Origin: CAYMLL01 sp964390645
GTDB taxonomy: Bacteria > Planctomycetota > UBA8108
NCBI GenBank assembly: GCA_964390645.1
Contig: CAYMLL010000306.1
Span: forward strand, 1-8,868
Reading direction: 5' to 3'
Length of the DNA: 8,868 nucleotides
Positions 1 to 7,169 of the stretch are shown piece by piece. A program made the position numbers and the translations under genes. Within the stretch, counting starts at the first letter, position 1. Each line of letters starts with the position of its first letter. The notes beneath the pieces were generated by a model. The model saw only the letters and a list, made by a program, of their open reading frames with translations. It made no database searches and was not told where the DNA came from.

Positions 1-97
1 CGGGCCTCCTCCCGCCCCCCCGGCCTGGAATCCCCCGCTTCGACGTGGAACAATGCTCCTCCGTCGTTCCCGATAGCGCCAACCTCTCGCCCCTTCG

Positions 98-3000
98 ATG
101 CGTCGCCGATCGGTCATCATCACCTCTTGCGGACTGCTGGGCGTCACTGCCGTGGTCGTGTTCCTGTCGACGCGCGGCGGCCGCGTCCACGATGCCGACG
201 GACCGGTTGTCGGCGAACGCTCGTTCAGCCGCATCAAACTGCCTGCGCTCACGTCGAGTCCGGTCGAGAATCTGCGCAAGAAGACCGTCCCCGGGACGGA
301 TCGTTTCACCGTCGAGACCCTCGACGAGAAGATCGAGCGGCGTCTCGCCGAGTTCCGCGCGACACTCCTCGGAACCGGTCCCGACACCCGGCTGGAGCCC
401 CTGCTCACGGCCGACTTCTCTGCGACACCTCTGACCCCTCGGTCGTGGACGGAGCGCGCGAGGCGTCCCGGCATCGTCGCCCGGGAGGGAAACGACTTCG
501 ACGATCCTCACATCGGCCCGTCCGGCTTCGCCGACGCGGTGCGCGACGGTGTCCGACCGGTCAAGAAGCTCGATCGAGTCGAGCTGAAGGTCGTCGAGCT
601 GGACACGGACGCGGAACCCGTGCAGGCGAGCGTGCTCTTCTTCCTGGCAGGCTCCGACACGCAAGGTGGCCGCCGGCAGCTCAGCGGCGAGGCATCGCTC
701 GACTTCCGTCGCGAGGACTGGAGCCTCCGAAGCTGGGTAACCGACCGCGTCGTTTACGTGCGGCTCGACGGGCTCCCGTTTCAGGACGTCACCGAACGCG
801 CCATCGGCACGCACGCGTCGTGGAAGGAGATACTCGCGAGATCGATCGACTGGTTCCGGGCGCGACTCGACGCATCGAGCGGTATCACGGTCTACGGGCA
901 CAACGGGATCGCGGTCGGCGACAGCGACGGCGACGGACTCGACGACATCTACGTCTGCACGCCGGGCGGGTTGCCGAACATCCTGTATCGTGCCCGGCCG
1001 GACGGCAGCTTTGACGACGCGTCAGCATCCGCCGGGGTCGACTTCCTCGACAACACGTCGCAAGCCCTCTTTCTCGATCTCGACAACGACGACGATCAGG
1101 ATCTCTTCCTGGTCGGAGCCGACGCGCTCTCGGTCCTGCTCAACAATGGCAGCGGCGGCTTCGAGCCACTGCCGGGAGCCATACCCGCCGACATCTCCGG
1201 GCGCTCCACGCCGGTCTCGATCGCCGCCGCGGACCACGACCTCGACGGCGTCCTCGATGTCTTCGTCGCCTCGTACGTTTTCTGGAACGCGGGCACTGTC
1301 GGTACCGACACGACGATGCCGATCCCTTATCACGAGGCACACAACGGCGCACCGAACTTCCTGCTGCGCGGGCTCGGAGACGGACGCTTCGAGGACGTGA
1401 CCTCAGAATCGGGACTCGACTCCGGAAACAACCGGTTCAGCTTCGCGGCGAGCTGGGGTGACCACGACGACGACGGCGATCCCGACATCTACGTCGCCAA
1501 CGACTTCGGCAGCAACAACCTCTACAGTAACAACGGCGACGGGACCTTCACGGAGCTCGCAGCCGCCGCCGGAGTGCCCGACACGGGTGCCGGCATGAGC
1601 GTCTCCTGGGTCGACTACGACAACGACGGCAGGCTCGATCTCTATGTCGGAAACATGTTCAGCGCCGCGGGTCGCCGTGTCACCGCGGAGCGCTCCTACA
1701 AGGTCGACGACCCCGGACTGCAGCGGATCTACCGACGACACGCGCGCGGCAACAGCTTGTTTCGCAACCTCGGGAACGGTCGGTTCGAGGACATGAGCCT
1801 CGAGAGCGGCGCGTACTTCGGACGCTGGGCCTGGGGCAGTGACTTCGTCGACTTCGATCTCGACGGCAGCGTGGATCTCTACGTGCAGAACGGGTTCATC
1901 ACCGCGCCACGCGAGCACGACTTGTGAAGCTTCTTCTGGCGACAGGTCGTGTCGCAGTCGCCACGAGAGGCTCTGCGTCTTCAGCGCTACCTCGACGGCT
2001 GGGAGATCATCAACCGCATGATCCGCGAGGACACGTCGTGGGGAGGACGGGAGCGCAGCTGCTTCCACCTCGGATGTGGCGACGGCAGCTTCGTGGACAT
2101 CTCGTCGGCCTCACGACTCGACTTCATCGAGGACGGACGCGCGCTCGCGCGCCTCGATCTCGACCGCGACGGTCGTCCCGATCTGGTCCTGCGAAACCGC
2201 AACGCGCCGCAGCTGCGGATCCTCCGCAACTGCTGGCCCCACGTCGGCCGCGCTCTGTGGCTGCGGTTGGAGGGACGCAGGTCGAATCGCGACGCGATCG
2301 GTGCACGCGTCACCGTGGAGATCGACGACAAGAAGATTGTCCGTGAGGTGACTGCCGGACGAGCGTTCATCTCGCAGTCGAGCCGCTGGCTGTCGATCGG
2401 CCTCGGCGACTCGAAGGGGCCCACGTCCGTGACCGTACGCTGGCCGGGTGGCCGTATCGACGAGCACCCCGCTGGACTCGATCCGGCCTCGCGCTGGATC
2501 CTCGTGGAGGGAGAGCCCCCTCGAAGCGAGCCCTTCGCCCGGCGTGAGGACTCCATCTTCGAGACGATTCCGAACCCGCTCGCCAGCACCGGCACACCGA
2601 GAAGGCACCCACCGTCGTCCTCCGTCGAGTCCTGGCTCCTCGATCCTCTGCCGGCACCGTCCTTCGGCTGGCCGGATGACGCCACACCGACGGCGACGCT
2701 GCTCGCCCATCGAGGCAAGCCGCTCGTCATCCACCTCGTCTCGCGCGACTGCTCCGTCTGCGTCGAGAAGATCGCCGGACTCGTGTCGAGTGCCGCCAGG
2801 CTCGACGCGGCCGGCGCTCGGGTCCTGTTCGTATCCGTGGACACCGACGTCGGAGCCTCCGAAGCGCTCACCTTCCTCTCGCAGGTCGAGCCCCCGGCGA
2901 TGGCAATACAGGCCACCGACAAGGGGCTCGCGGCATGGAACGTGGTGCATCGCCGTCTCTTCAACTGGCGGCGGGATCTCGTGGTGCCGACCAGCTTCCT

Positions 3001-4030
3001 CGTCGACGAGCAAGGACGCATCGTCAAGATCTACCGTGGCAGGACGCCAACATCGTCGTTCGTCCGGGACCTGCGACAGATGCCCCGAAGCGACGCAGAG
3101 CGACGAAGCAGAGCGCTTCCCTTTTCCGGTCGCACACTGCACGCGGAGTTTCGCCGTGACCTTATCCAGCTCGCGGCGGCCCTCACCGAGGCGGGTCTGC
3201 CGACGCTGGCTCGCGCGACGTACGCGTACGCGGCGCGGGTCTCCGGAGATCGCCCCGCGAACGTCGAGACGATGTTCAACGTCGCGATCACGGCGGCGGC
3301 GAGCGGCGACGTCTCCGAAGCTCGCCGCCTCTACACGGAGATACTGCGGCTCCGTCCTGACTTCGACGATGCGCTGAACAACCTCGGTGTTCTCGCGCTG
3401 CGAGACGGCCGCGTCCCCGAGGCACGGCGGCAGTTCCGGCAGGCGCTGTCGCACAATCCGGCCAACGTCGACGCGGCGCTCAATCTGGCGAACACTTATC
3501 TCGACCCAGGCGCCGGTCCCGACGCTGCACGACGAGCGCTGACGATCCTGGAAGACATTCTGCGCCACGACCCCGAGGCGCCGCGAGTTCTCGCGAGAGT
3601 CTGGAACGCTCACTACATCCTCGGAGACCGGGCGGCGGCGATCCGGTCCCTCGACGAAGCGCTGCGCGTCGACCCGAGCCATGGCGACTCCTACCTCAAC
3701 CTGTCCATTCTGCTCATCGCCGAGGGACGACTCCAGAAGGCTGTCAGCACATCGCGCGAAGGCCTGCTTCTGGACCCGACGAATGCCGGGCTTCGAAACA
3801 CGCTCGGCATGTCGCTCCACGGTCTCGGCCGGACGAAGGAGGGCATCGCCGAGCTGCACGAGGCGATCCGGACCGACCCGTTCTTCGACCGTCCCTATCT
3901 GAACCTCGCCGGTATCCACGCAGACGACGGAGATCCGGCGTTGACCACGGCCGTACTGCGTGAGCTCCTGCAGGCGCTGCCCGGACACCCGAAGGCGATC
4001 GAGCTGCTGCGACAAGCAGGCGAGAGGTAG
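98..4030 (+). CDS. Putative selenoprotein: FG-GAP/ASPIC-UnbV (CRTAC1-like) protein with redoxin and TPR domains, in-frame UGA at codon 610
   Basis: A 1310-aa reading frame is interrupted only by TGA at 1925-1927; both sides are in the same frame and the family continues across it. Residues 6-24 are a hydrophobic signal peptide or anchor. Residues 265-600 hold repeated Asp-rich calcium-binding FG-GAP/VCBS loops (DSDGDGLDD, DLDNDDDQD, DHDDDGDPD, DYDNDGRLD, DFDLDGSVD). Codon 610 (UGA) precedes SFFWRQVV. Residues about 640-700 carry a further DLDRDGRPD repeat, and 722-787 match the ASPIC/UnbV domain (GARV, VRWPGG). Residues 849-993 are a redoxin/AhpC-like fold with CSVC at 885-888 and a VPTSFLVD segment like the cis-Pro region. 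Residues 1057-1297 are TPR repeats. Reading UGA as Sec is inference, supported by the hairpin just downstream and by the second recoded gene nearby. The alternative is a nonsense mutation. A separate gene starting at GTG 1949 would begin in mid-domain. ATG 98 is chosen because an in-frame TAG lies just upstream; no clear Shine-Dalgarno is visible. Substrate and partner are unknown. Confidence 0.8.
1925..1972 (+). promoter_or_regulatory. Candidate bacterial SECIS element (first selenoprotein gene)
   Basis: TGA at 1925-1927 is followed directly by a structured segment. In the compact fold, GCGACA (1939-1944) pairs with TGTCGC (1950-1955), leaving the loop GGTCG (1945-1949). In the longer fold, TGGCGAC (1937-1943) pairs with GTCGCCA (1957-1963), and the stem continues down through 1928-1935/1965-1972 with one C-C mismatch and two G-U pairs. 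Either way GG stands at +18/+19 after the UGA at or next to the loop. The E. coli fdhF SECIS has a GGUC loop at nearly the same distance, bound by SelB. The element overlaps codons, so it constrains the protein sequence as expected for bacterial SECIS. SelB binding is inferred. Confidence 0.7.
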
Positions 4031-4055
4031 CTCCTCTCGCTCCCCGCTGTGCCCG

Positions 4056-4341
4056 TTACCGCGCCGGCATCCCGTCGTCCACCAGCAGCTTCTGCCCCGT
4101 CACGTGGGCCGTGTCGGCCGACACTCGGGAAGCCACCGCCTCGACGATTTCCGCGAGCTCGCCGGGGCGACCGGAGCGGGTGGTTGCTGCGCCTGCACTG
4201 TTCGGTCACATCATCCGCCCACGGCGCATCGCTGAGGCGCGTTCGCACGGTCCCGGACGCGACTCCGTTGACGCGTTGGCCCGAATCGGGAAGCCCGGAG
4301 GGGAAGGTCCGCGTCGGCATGTTCACGACGACCTTGCGACC
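4056..4341 (-). pseudogene. Decayed C-terminal remnant of a short-chain dehydrogenase/reductase (SDR)
   Basis: On the minus strand, 4341 to about 4200 reads GRKVVVNM, then RVNGVASGTVRTRLSD. This matches the SDR beta-5 strand and the beta-6 'RVNAVAPGTVRT' region. After a frameshift between about 4205 and 4185, the next frame reads SGRPGELAEIVEAVA and then AHVTGQKLLVDDGMPAR, ending in TAA at 4058-4056. That is the usual SDR C-terminus (GRP.E.AE.V, then V.GQ.L.VDGG). The segment between NM and RVN, which should hold the catalytic YxxxK, is missing, as are the Rossmann N-terminus (TGxxxGIG) and a start. The remnant is therefore truncated, internally deleted and frameshifted. Its upstream edge meets the 4339-4368 hairpin. 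It lies in the gap between the two selenoprotein genes and points the opposite way, so it is probably the residue of an older gene order. Confidence 0.7.
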
Positions 4342-4368
4342 GGGACGAGCCCCGGCGCTCGTCCCGGT
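4339..4368 (+). terminator. 12-bp perfect GC-rich hairpin, possible terminator
   Basis: The arm ACCGGGACGAGC (4339-4350) is exactly complementary to GCTCGTCCCGGT (4357-4368), with a 6-nt loop. On the + strand it is followed by CCCTTTAT, only a weak U-tract. It lies about 310 nt beyond the stop of the large selenoprotein gene and 145 nt before the next gene. It could end the upstream transcript, but a REP-like or other structural role is equally possible. Confidence 0.4.
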
Positions 4369-4513
4369 CCCTTTATCCGAAATTCTCCTAGCCCGGGAAG
4401 GGCCTCGGCGTTAGGATCTCGTTCTGCAGGACGGGTCGTGCGCGGGCCGTCTCGCCGAGTGCGTCGGCTCGCGACGCGGCGACCATCTGAACCGAAACAG
4501 CACGGGAACAGCG
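4369..4513. other. Leader region of the TlpA-like selenoprotein gene
   Basis: This non-coding stretch must hold the promoter of the gene at 4514 unless that gene is read through from upstream. I see no convincing -35/-10 pair or riboswitch. A weak Shine-Dalgarno, GGGA at 4504-4507, lies 6 nt before the ATG. A 32-codon minus-strand ORF (4486-4388) resembles nothing I recognise, and I do not call it a gene. Confidence 0.35.
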
Positions 4514-5962
4514 ATGCCCCGCAGATTCTACCCGCTACTCACAATCACCGCGTGGGGACTGACGGCCGGGCCGATTTACTCGGAAGGCTCGGTGCCCGAC
4601 ACCGCAAAGCGGGACTCATCCGCGGAGAGTCGGGGGCGCTACCCGGAGGGTCAGCTGGCCGTCTACGAGGGCAACGCACAGATCCGGCAGACGACGGATG
4701 GCGAGGTCGGTCCGCCAACGCAGTTCGTCACGTCGGAGATTGTCGTCGCAACACCCCCTGCCGGGGCGGGAAAGACGGGCCACGTCCTCGTCGTCCGCTC
4801 GGTCGAGCCCGCGGGCAAAGGCTCCGACGAGCAGGTAGAGGCCGCCGGCGGGTTCGACATCTTTACCCGCGGCAGCGAAGGTCTCGAGCCTGCGGAGCCG
4901 CCGATGGAACTGGAGGAAGCCCGTCACCTTCTCGGCGTCTACGTACCGCTGCGCCTGGATGTCCCCACGAAGTCCGAGAAAGGCGTCAAACGGAGCGTCA
5001 AGATCCTCAACCAGATTCCTGTCGAAGCCACGGTCGACATCGAGGTCGTAGAACGCGACGGTGGCACTGCTCAAAGCCTGACGCTCGCGGACGACTCGAC
5101 GCCGAAATTCGACTTCCGCGGCAGCAAGGCGAAGCTGCGCGAGTGGACCGAGACGTGCTCCATCGGGAAAAACGGTGTGGTGACCTCAAAGTCCTTCTCG
5201 TACGCGTTCGACATCGAATTCCGGGGCTCGAGCATCACGCTCTCACTGAACAACACCCTGAAGCTCCGGAGTCTTGTCGCCGATGTCGCCAAGGGCCCCG
5301 AGAAGCTCACCACAGTGCTCGGAGCCTACCGTGAAATCGTCGCGGGATTCCGCGCTCGCGAGGGCAGCAAGGCATTGGCTCCGCAGGTAGAGAGCCTCGG
5401 GGATCAGGTCAAGGGCACTCCGTACGGGGCTTTCGCGGTCGCCGCGAGGACGCAGCTGAGCGGCTATGCGGCGACCTTCGAGGCAGACGACGCCGGTCGC
5501 CTCCTCGCGAAGCTCCTCGGCGGCAAGGCCCCGAACTTCGTACTCGACGATCTCGACGGCAAGAAGACCGACTTCCACCAGGCGAGCGCCGGCAAGGTCA
5601 CGTACCTGATCTTCTGGGGTGTCGGGTGAGGTCCCTGTCGTAGGGAGGCTCCCTACCTCGAAAAGCTGGAGAAGAAGTACAGCGCCAAGGGCTTCAACAT
5701 CATCGCGGTCAACGACTGGGACGAGCCGAAGGCCCGGGTGGCGAAGTTCGCGAAGGACAACCACCTGTCGTACAGGATCCTGCTCATGGGCGGCAAGATG
5801 AGCCCGAAGCTATACGGCGTGACATCGGCGCCGACCGGGTTCTGGATCGACCACGAGGGCACGGTGCTGCGCCGTGACATCGGCTTCGATCCGTCACACG
5901 TCCCCATGATGGAGTCCCACATCGAACGTCTTCTTGCACGACGCAACGCGGCGCAGAAGTAG
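4514..5962 (+). CDS. Exported TlpA/AhpC-like thioredoxin-fold selenoprotein with U-G-P-C active site (UGA at codon 372)
   Basis: The 482-codon frame is interrupted only by TGA at 5627-5629. Reading through gives LIFWGVG-U-GPCRREAPYLEKLE, the active-site region of TlpA/redoxin proteins (usually W-x-x-W-C-G-P-C-R-x-E-x-P), with Sec in place of the attacking cysteine and the resolving Cys at 375. The redoxin domain runs from GKAPNFVLDDLDG (about 343) through IIAVNDWDEP to SAPTGFWID, which holds the cis-proline, and ends at 482 with TAG. Residues 5-20 form a short hydrophobic signal peptide after MPRR, so the domain probably acts outside the cytoplasm as a thiol/selenol reductase or oxidase. Residues about 45-340 are a mostly beta-rich region plus a helical stretch, and I recognise no family there. 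ATG 4514 has GGGA 6 nt upstream. Without recoding, the domain would be cut just before its catalytic Cys. The GTG at 5738 is not a credible separate start. Confidence 0.87.
5627..5659 (+). promoter_or_regulatory. Candidate bacterial SECIS element (second selenoprotein gene)
   Basis: After TGA (5627-5629), GTAGGGA (5640-5646) pairs perfectly with TCCCTAC (5650-5656), leaving the loop GGC; if the A-U pair opens, the loop is AGGCU. GG stands at +18/+19 after the UGA, the same position as in the first gene. A lower stem is possible: GAGGT (5628-5632) can pair with ACCTC (5655-5659) as an alternative base. A strong stem starting about 10 nt after UGA, with G at the start of its loop, matches the general bacterial SECIS pattern recognised by SelB. 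Function is inferred from position and shape. Confidence 0.7.
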
Positions 5963-5968
5963 CGATTC

Positions 5969-5985
5969 GGGGCTCCCGGAGCCCC
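5969..5985. terminator. Short GC hairpin between convergent genes
   Basis: GGGGCTC (5969-5975) pairs with GAGCCCC (5979-5985) across a 3-nt loop, 6 nt after the TAG of the selenoprotein gene and inside the 60-nt gap to the convergent dehydrogenase. The site is right for a bidirectional terminator, but neither strand has a T-run, so an intrinsic mechanism is doubtful. Confidence 0.4.
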
Positions 5986-6022
5986 AGCGAGCTCGCCCGC
6001 GGTCTCCCGTCCGCTGCCAGCA

Positions 6023-7138
6023 TCACCAGTCAGGTTTCAACCGCTTCATCCTCGCCGCGAGATGCGGATCGAGCATCGGCGCGCCGCCCATGACGACAGC
6101 GTCCGCTCCCGCGTCCAGAAAGACGCCGGGCGCGTCCTCGCTGAGCACCCCGCCGACGGCGATGGTCGCGAGCGACGAGCCCCGACGCCGCACGTGTCTC
6201 ACCGCCTCACGGACGTTGCTGACGGCCGCGGCGTGGATCCCCTTGCCGAGTATGCCGACGCGGTCGAACTCGCCGAACACGGGACGACCGTCCGCGTGAC
6301 GAACCCGTCGAGCGACCCCGTTGACGAGCACGATCCCATCCGCAAAACCGTCGACGGCGCGGTAGAACGCACGCAGATCGCGCAGGTCCCGGAAGTGCCC
6401 GCACTTGACCAGGAAGGGGGTAGACGGAAGGACCTGACGAATGTGAGACGCCAGACGTCGCGAGATCCCCGCGTCCTGGTAGACCGACCCCTCCGGCGTG
6501 CAGACGTTCGGGCACGAGAAGTTGGCCTCGACGACGTCCGCGCCGGACTCGGCCGCCCACCGCGCGCAGGTCGCGAAGTCCTCGGCTAGCGAATCCTCAC
6601 CGCCCCCGGGTCGCGGTGTACCGACGACGCTGACGATCAAGACCTGACCACGCCGCAGCTTTTTCCTCGCACGCCCCACATCGCGGCGCCAGACCGACGG
6701 CTCCTGCGAAGGCATGCCGAAGCACACCGCCGACGTGACGTTCTCGACGCGACGCGGACGACGACGCGCGACGCGCAGGATCTGATCCTGATCGACATCG
6801 ACGCCGCCGCTCGCGTCGACGAAGACCCAGTTCGGCAGCGGATAGCAAGGCCGATAGGCGCTGCGAACCGTCTTGTAGGTCAGGATGTCGAAGCCGAGTC
6901 GCGCGTAGCACTCGACCCACCTCGAGTTCAGCAGCAGCCCGGCCGCGATGCCCAGACGCGACGAGACAGGCAAGCCGAGGAACTCCTTCAGCCGCGAGGG
7001 ACGCAGCCGTGGATAGGGACCGTCGTAGCTCGGCCCTCGATCGTAGTTCCACCGGTAGCTGCGGTCGCGACGATAGGTTTCCAAGACGCTGTCCGATCCG
7101 ATCTCGAGAAAGAGGCGGCATATCGCCGAGTTCGGCAA
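6023..7138 (-). CDS. Dihydroorotate dehydrogenase-like FMN flavoprotein (class 1-type cysteine base)
   Basis: A TIM-barrel FMN oxidoreductase of the DHODH/PyrD family, 371 aa from the start used here. Visible motifs are GIAAG near the barrel start, Lys89 in TYKTVRS (FMN/active-site lysine), and EANFSCPN (Asn206, Cys209). That Cys is the catalytic base in class 1 enzymes, whereas class 2 enzymes have Ser. Further motifs are Lys245 in LVKCG, Asn273 in VNGVARR, and AVGGV plus GADAVVMGGA, the FMN-phosphate loops. By family it would oxidise dihydroorotate to orotate. No other pyrimidine gene is nearby, and the spacing SCPNVCTPEG differs from textbook PyrD, so a related dihydropyrimidine-type role is possible. 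The frame is open up to 7396, but the divergent hydrolase gene starts at 7170. TTG 7138, with GGGG upstream, is the best compromise; TTG 7084 and GTG 7168 are alternatives. It ends in TGA at a natural C-terminus. Confidence 0.8.
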   Translation of the reverse strand: MPNSAICRLFLEIGSDSVLETYRRDRSYRWNYDRGPSYDGPYPRLRPSRLKEFLGLPVSSRLGIAAGLLLNSRWVECYARLGFDILTYKTVRSAYRPCYPLPNWVFVDASGGVDVDQDQILRVARRRPRRVENVTSAVCFGMPSQEPSVWRRDVGRARKKLRRGQVLIVSVVGTPRPGGGEDSLAEDFATCARWAAESGADVVEANFSCPNVCTPEGSVYQDAGISRRLASHIRQVLPSTPFLVKCGHFRDLRDLRAFYRAVDGFADGIVLVNGVARRVRHADGRPVFGEFDRVGILGKGIHAAAVSNVREAVRHVRRRGSSLATIAVGGVLSEDAPGVFLDAGADAVVMGGAPMLDPHLAARMKRLKPDW

Positions 7139-7169
7139 TAGGATACCCCACGACCCTCGGAGTTCCACC

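Noticed and set aside
2111..4015. Long minus-strand ORF of 634 codons
   Set aside because: It is antisense to the ASPIC/redoxin/TPR coding sequence, with composition expected of a GC-rich shadow frame and no recognisable motif.
1949..4030. Independent gene starting at GTG 1949
   Set aside because: It would begin in mid-domain with no clear Shine-Dalgarno, and the frame is continuous with the upstream FG-GAP protein apart from one TGA.
4388..4486. 32-codon minus-strand ORF
   Set aside because: It is short, has no visible family resemblance or ribosome-binding site, and is expected by chance in GC-rich DNA.
4369..4513. A selC tRNA or riboswitch in the intergenic leader
   Set aside because: I find no 8-bp acceptor stem, long variable arm or CCA-like end, and no known riboswitch core.
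4111..5334. 407-codon + strand ORF covering the gap and the selenoprotein 5' half
   Set aside because: It is an Arg-rich shadow frame that overlaps the signal peptide and N-terminal domain of the real gene out of frame.
1925..5629. Genome-wide reassignment of TGA to Trp or Gly as the reason for read-through
   Set aside because: TGG is used for Trp throughout, thiC and the dehydrogenase end properly at TGA, and the UGA in the redoxin sits at a catalytic Cys column rather than a Trp or Gly one.
5738..5962. Small separate 74-aa gene starting at GTG 5738
   Set aside because: It is the C-terminal half of the redoxin domain; the segment between the TGA and 5738 is also family-like coding sequence.
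6023..6025. The TGA ending the dehydrogenase as a further Sec codon
   Set aside because: The protein already ends at a normal family C-terminus, and the read-through sequence looks non-coding.
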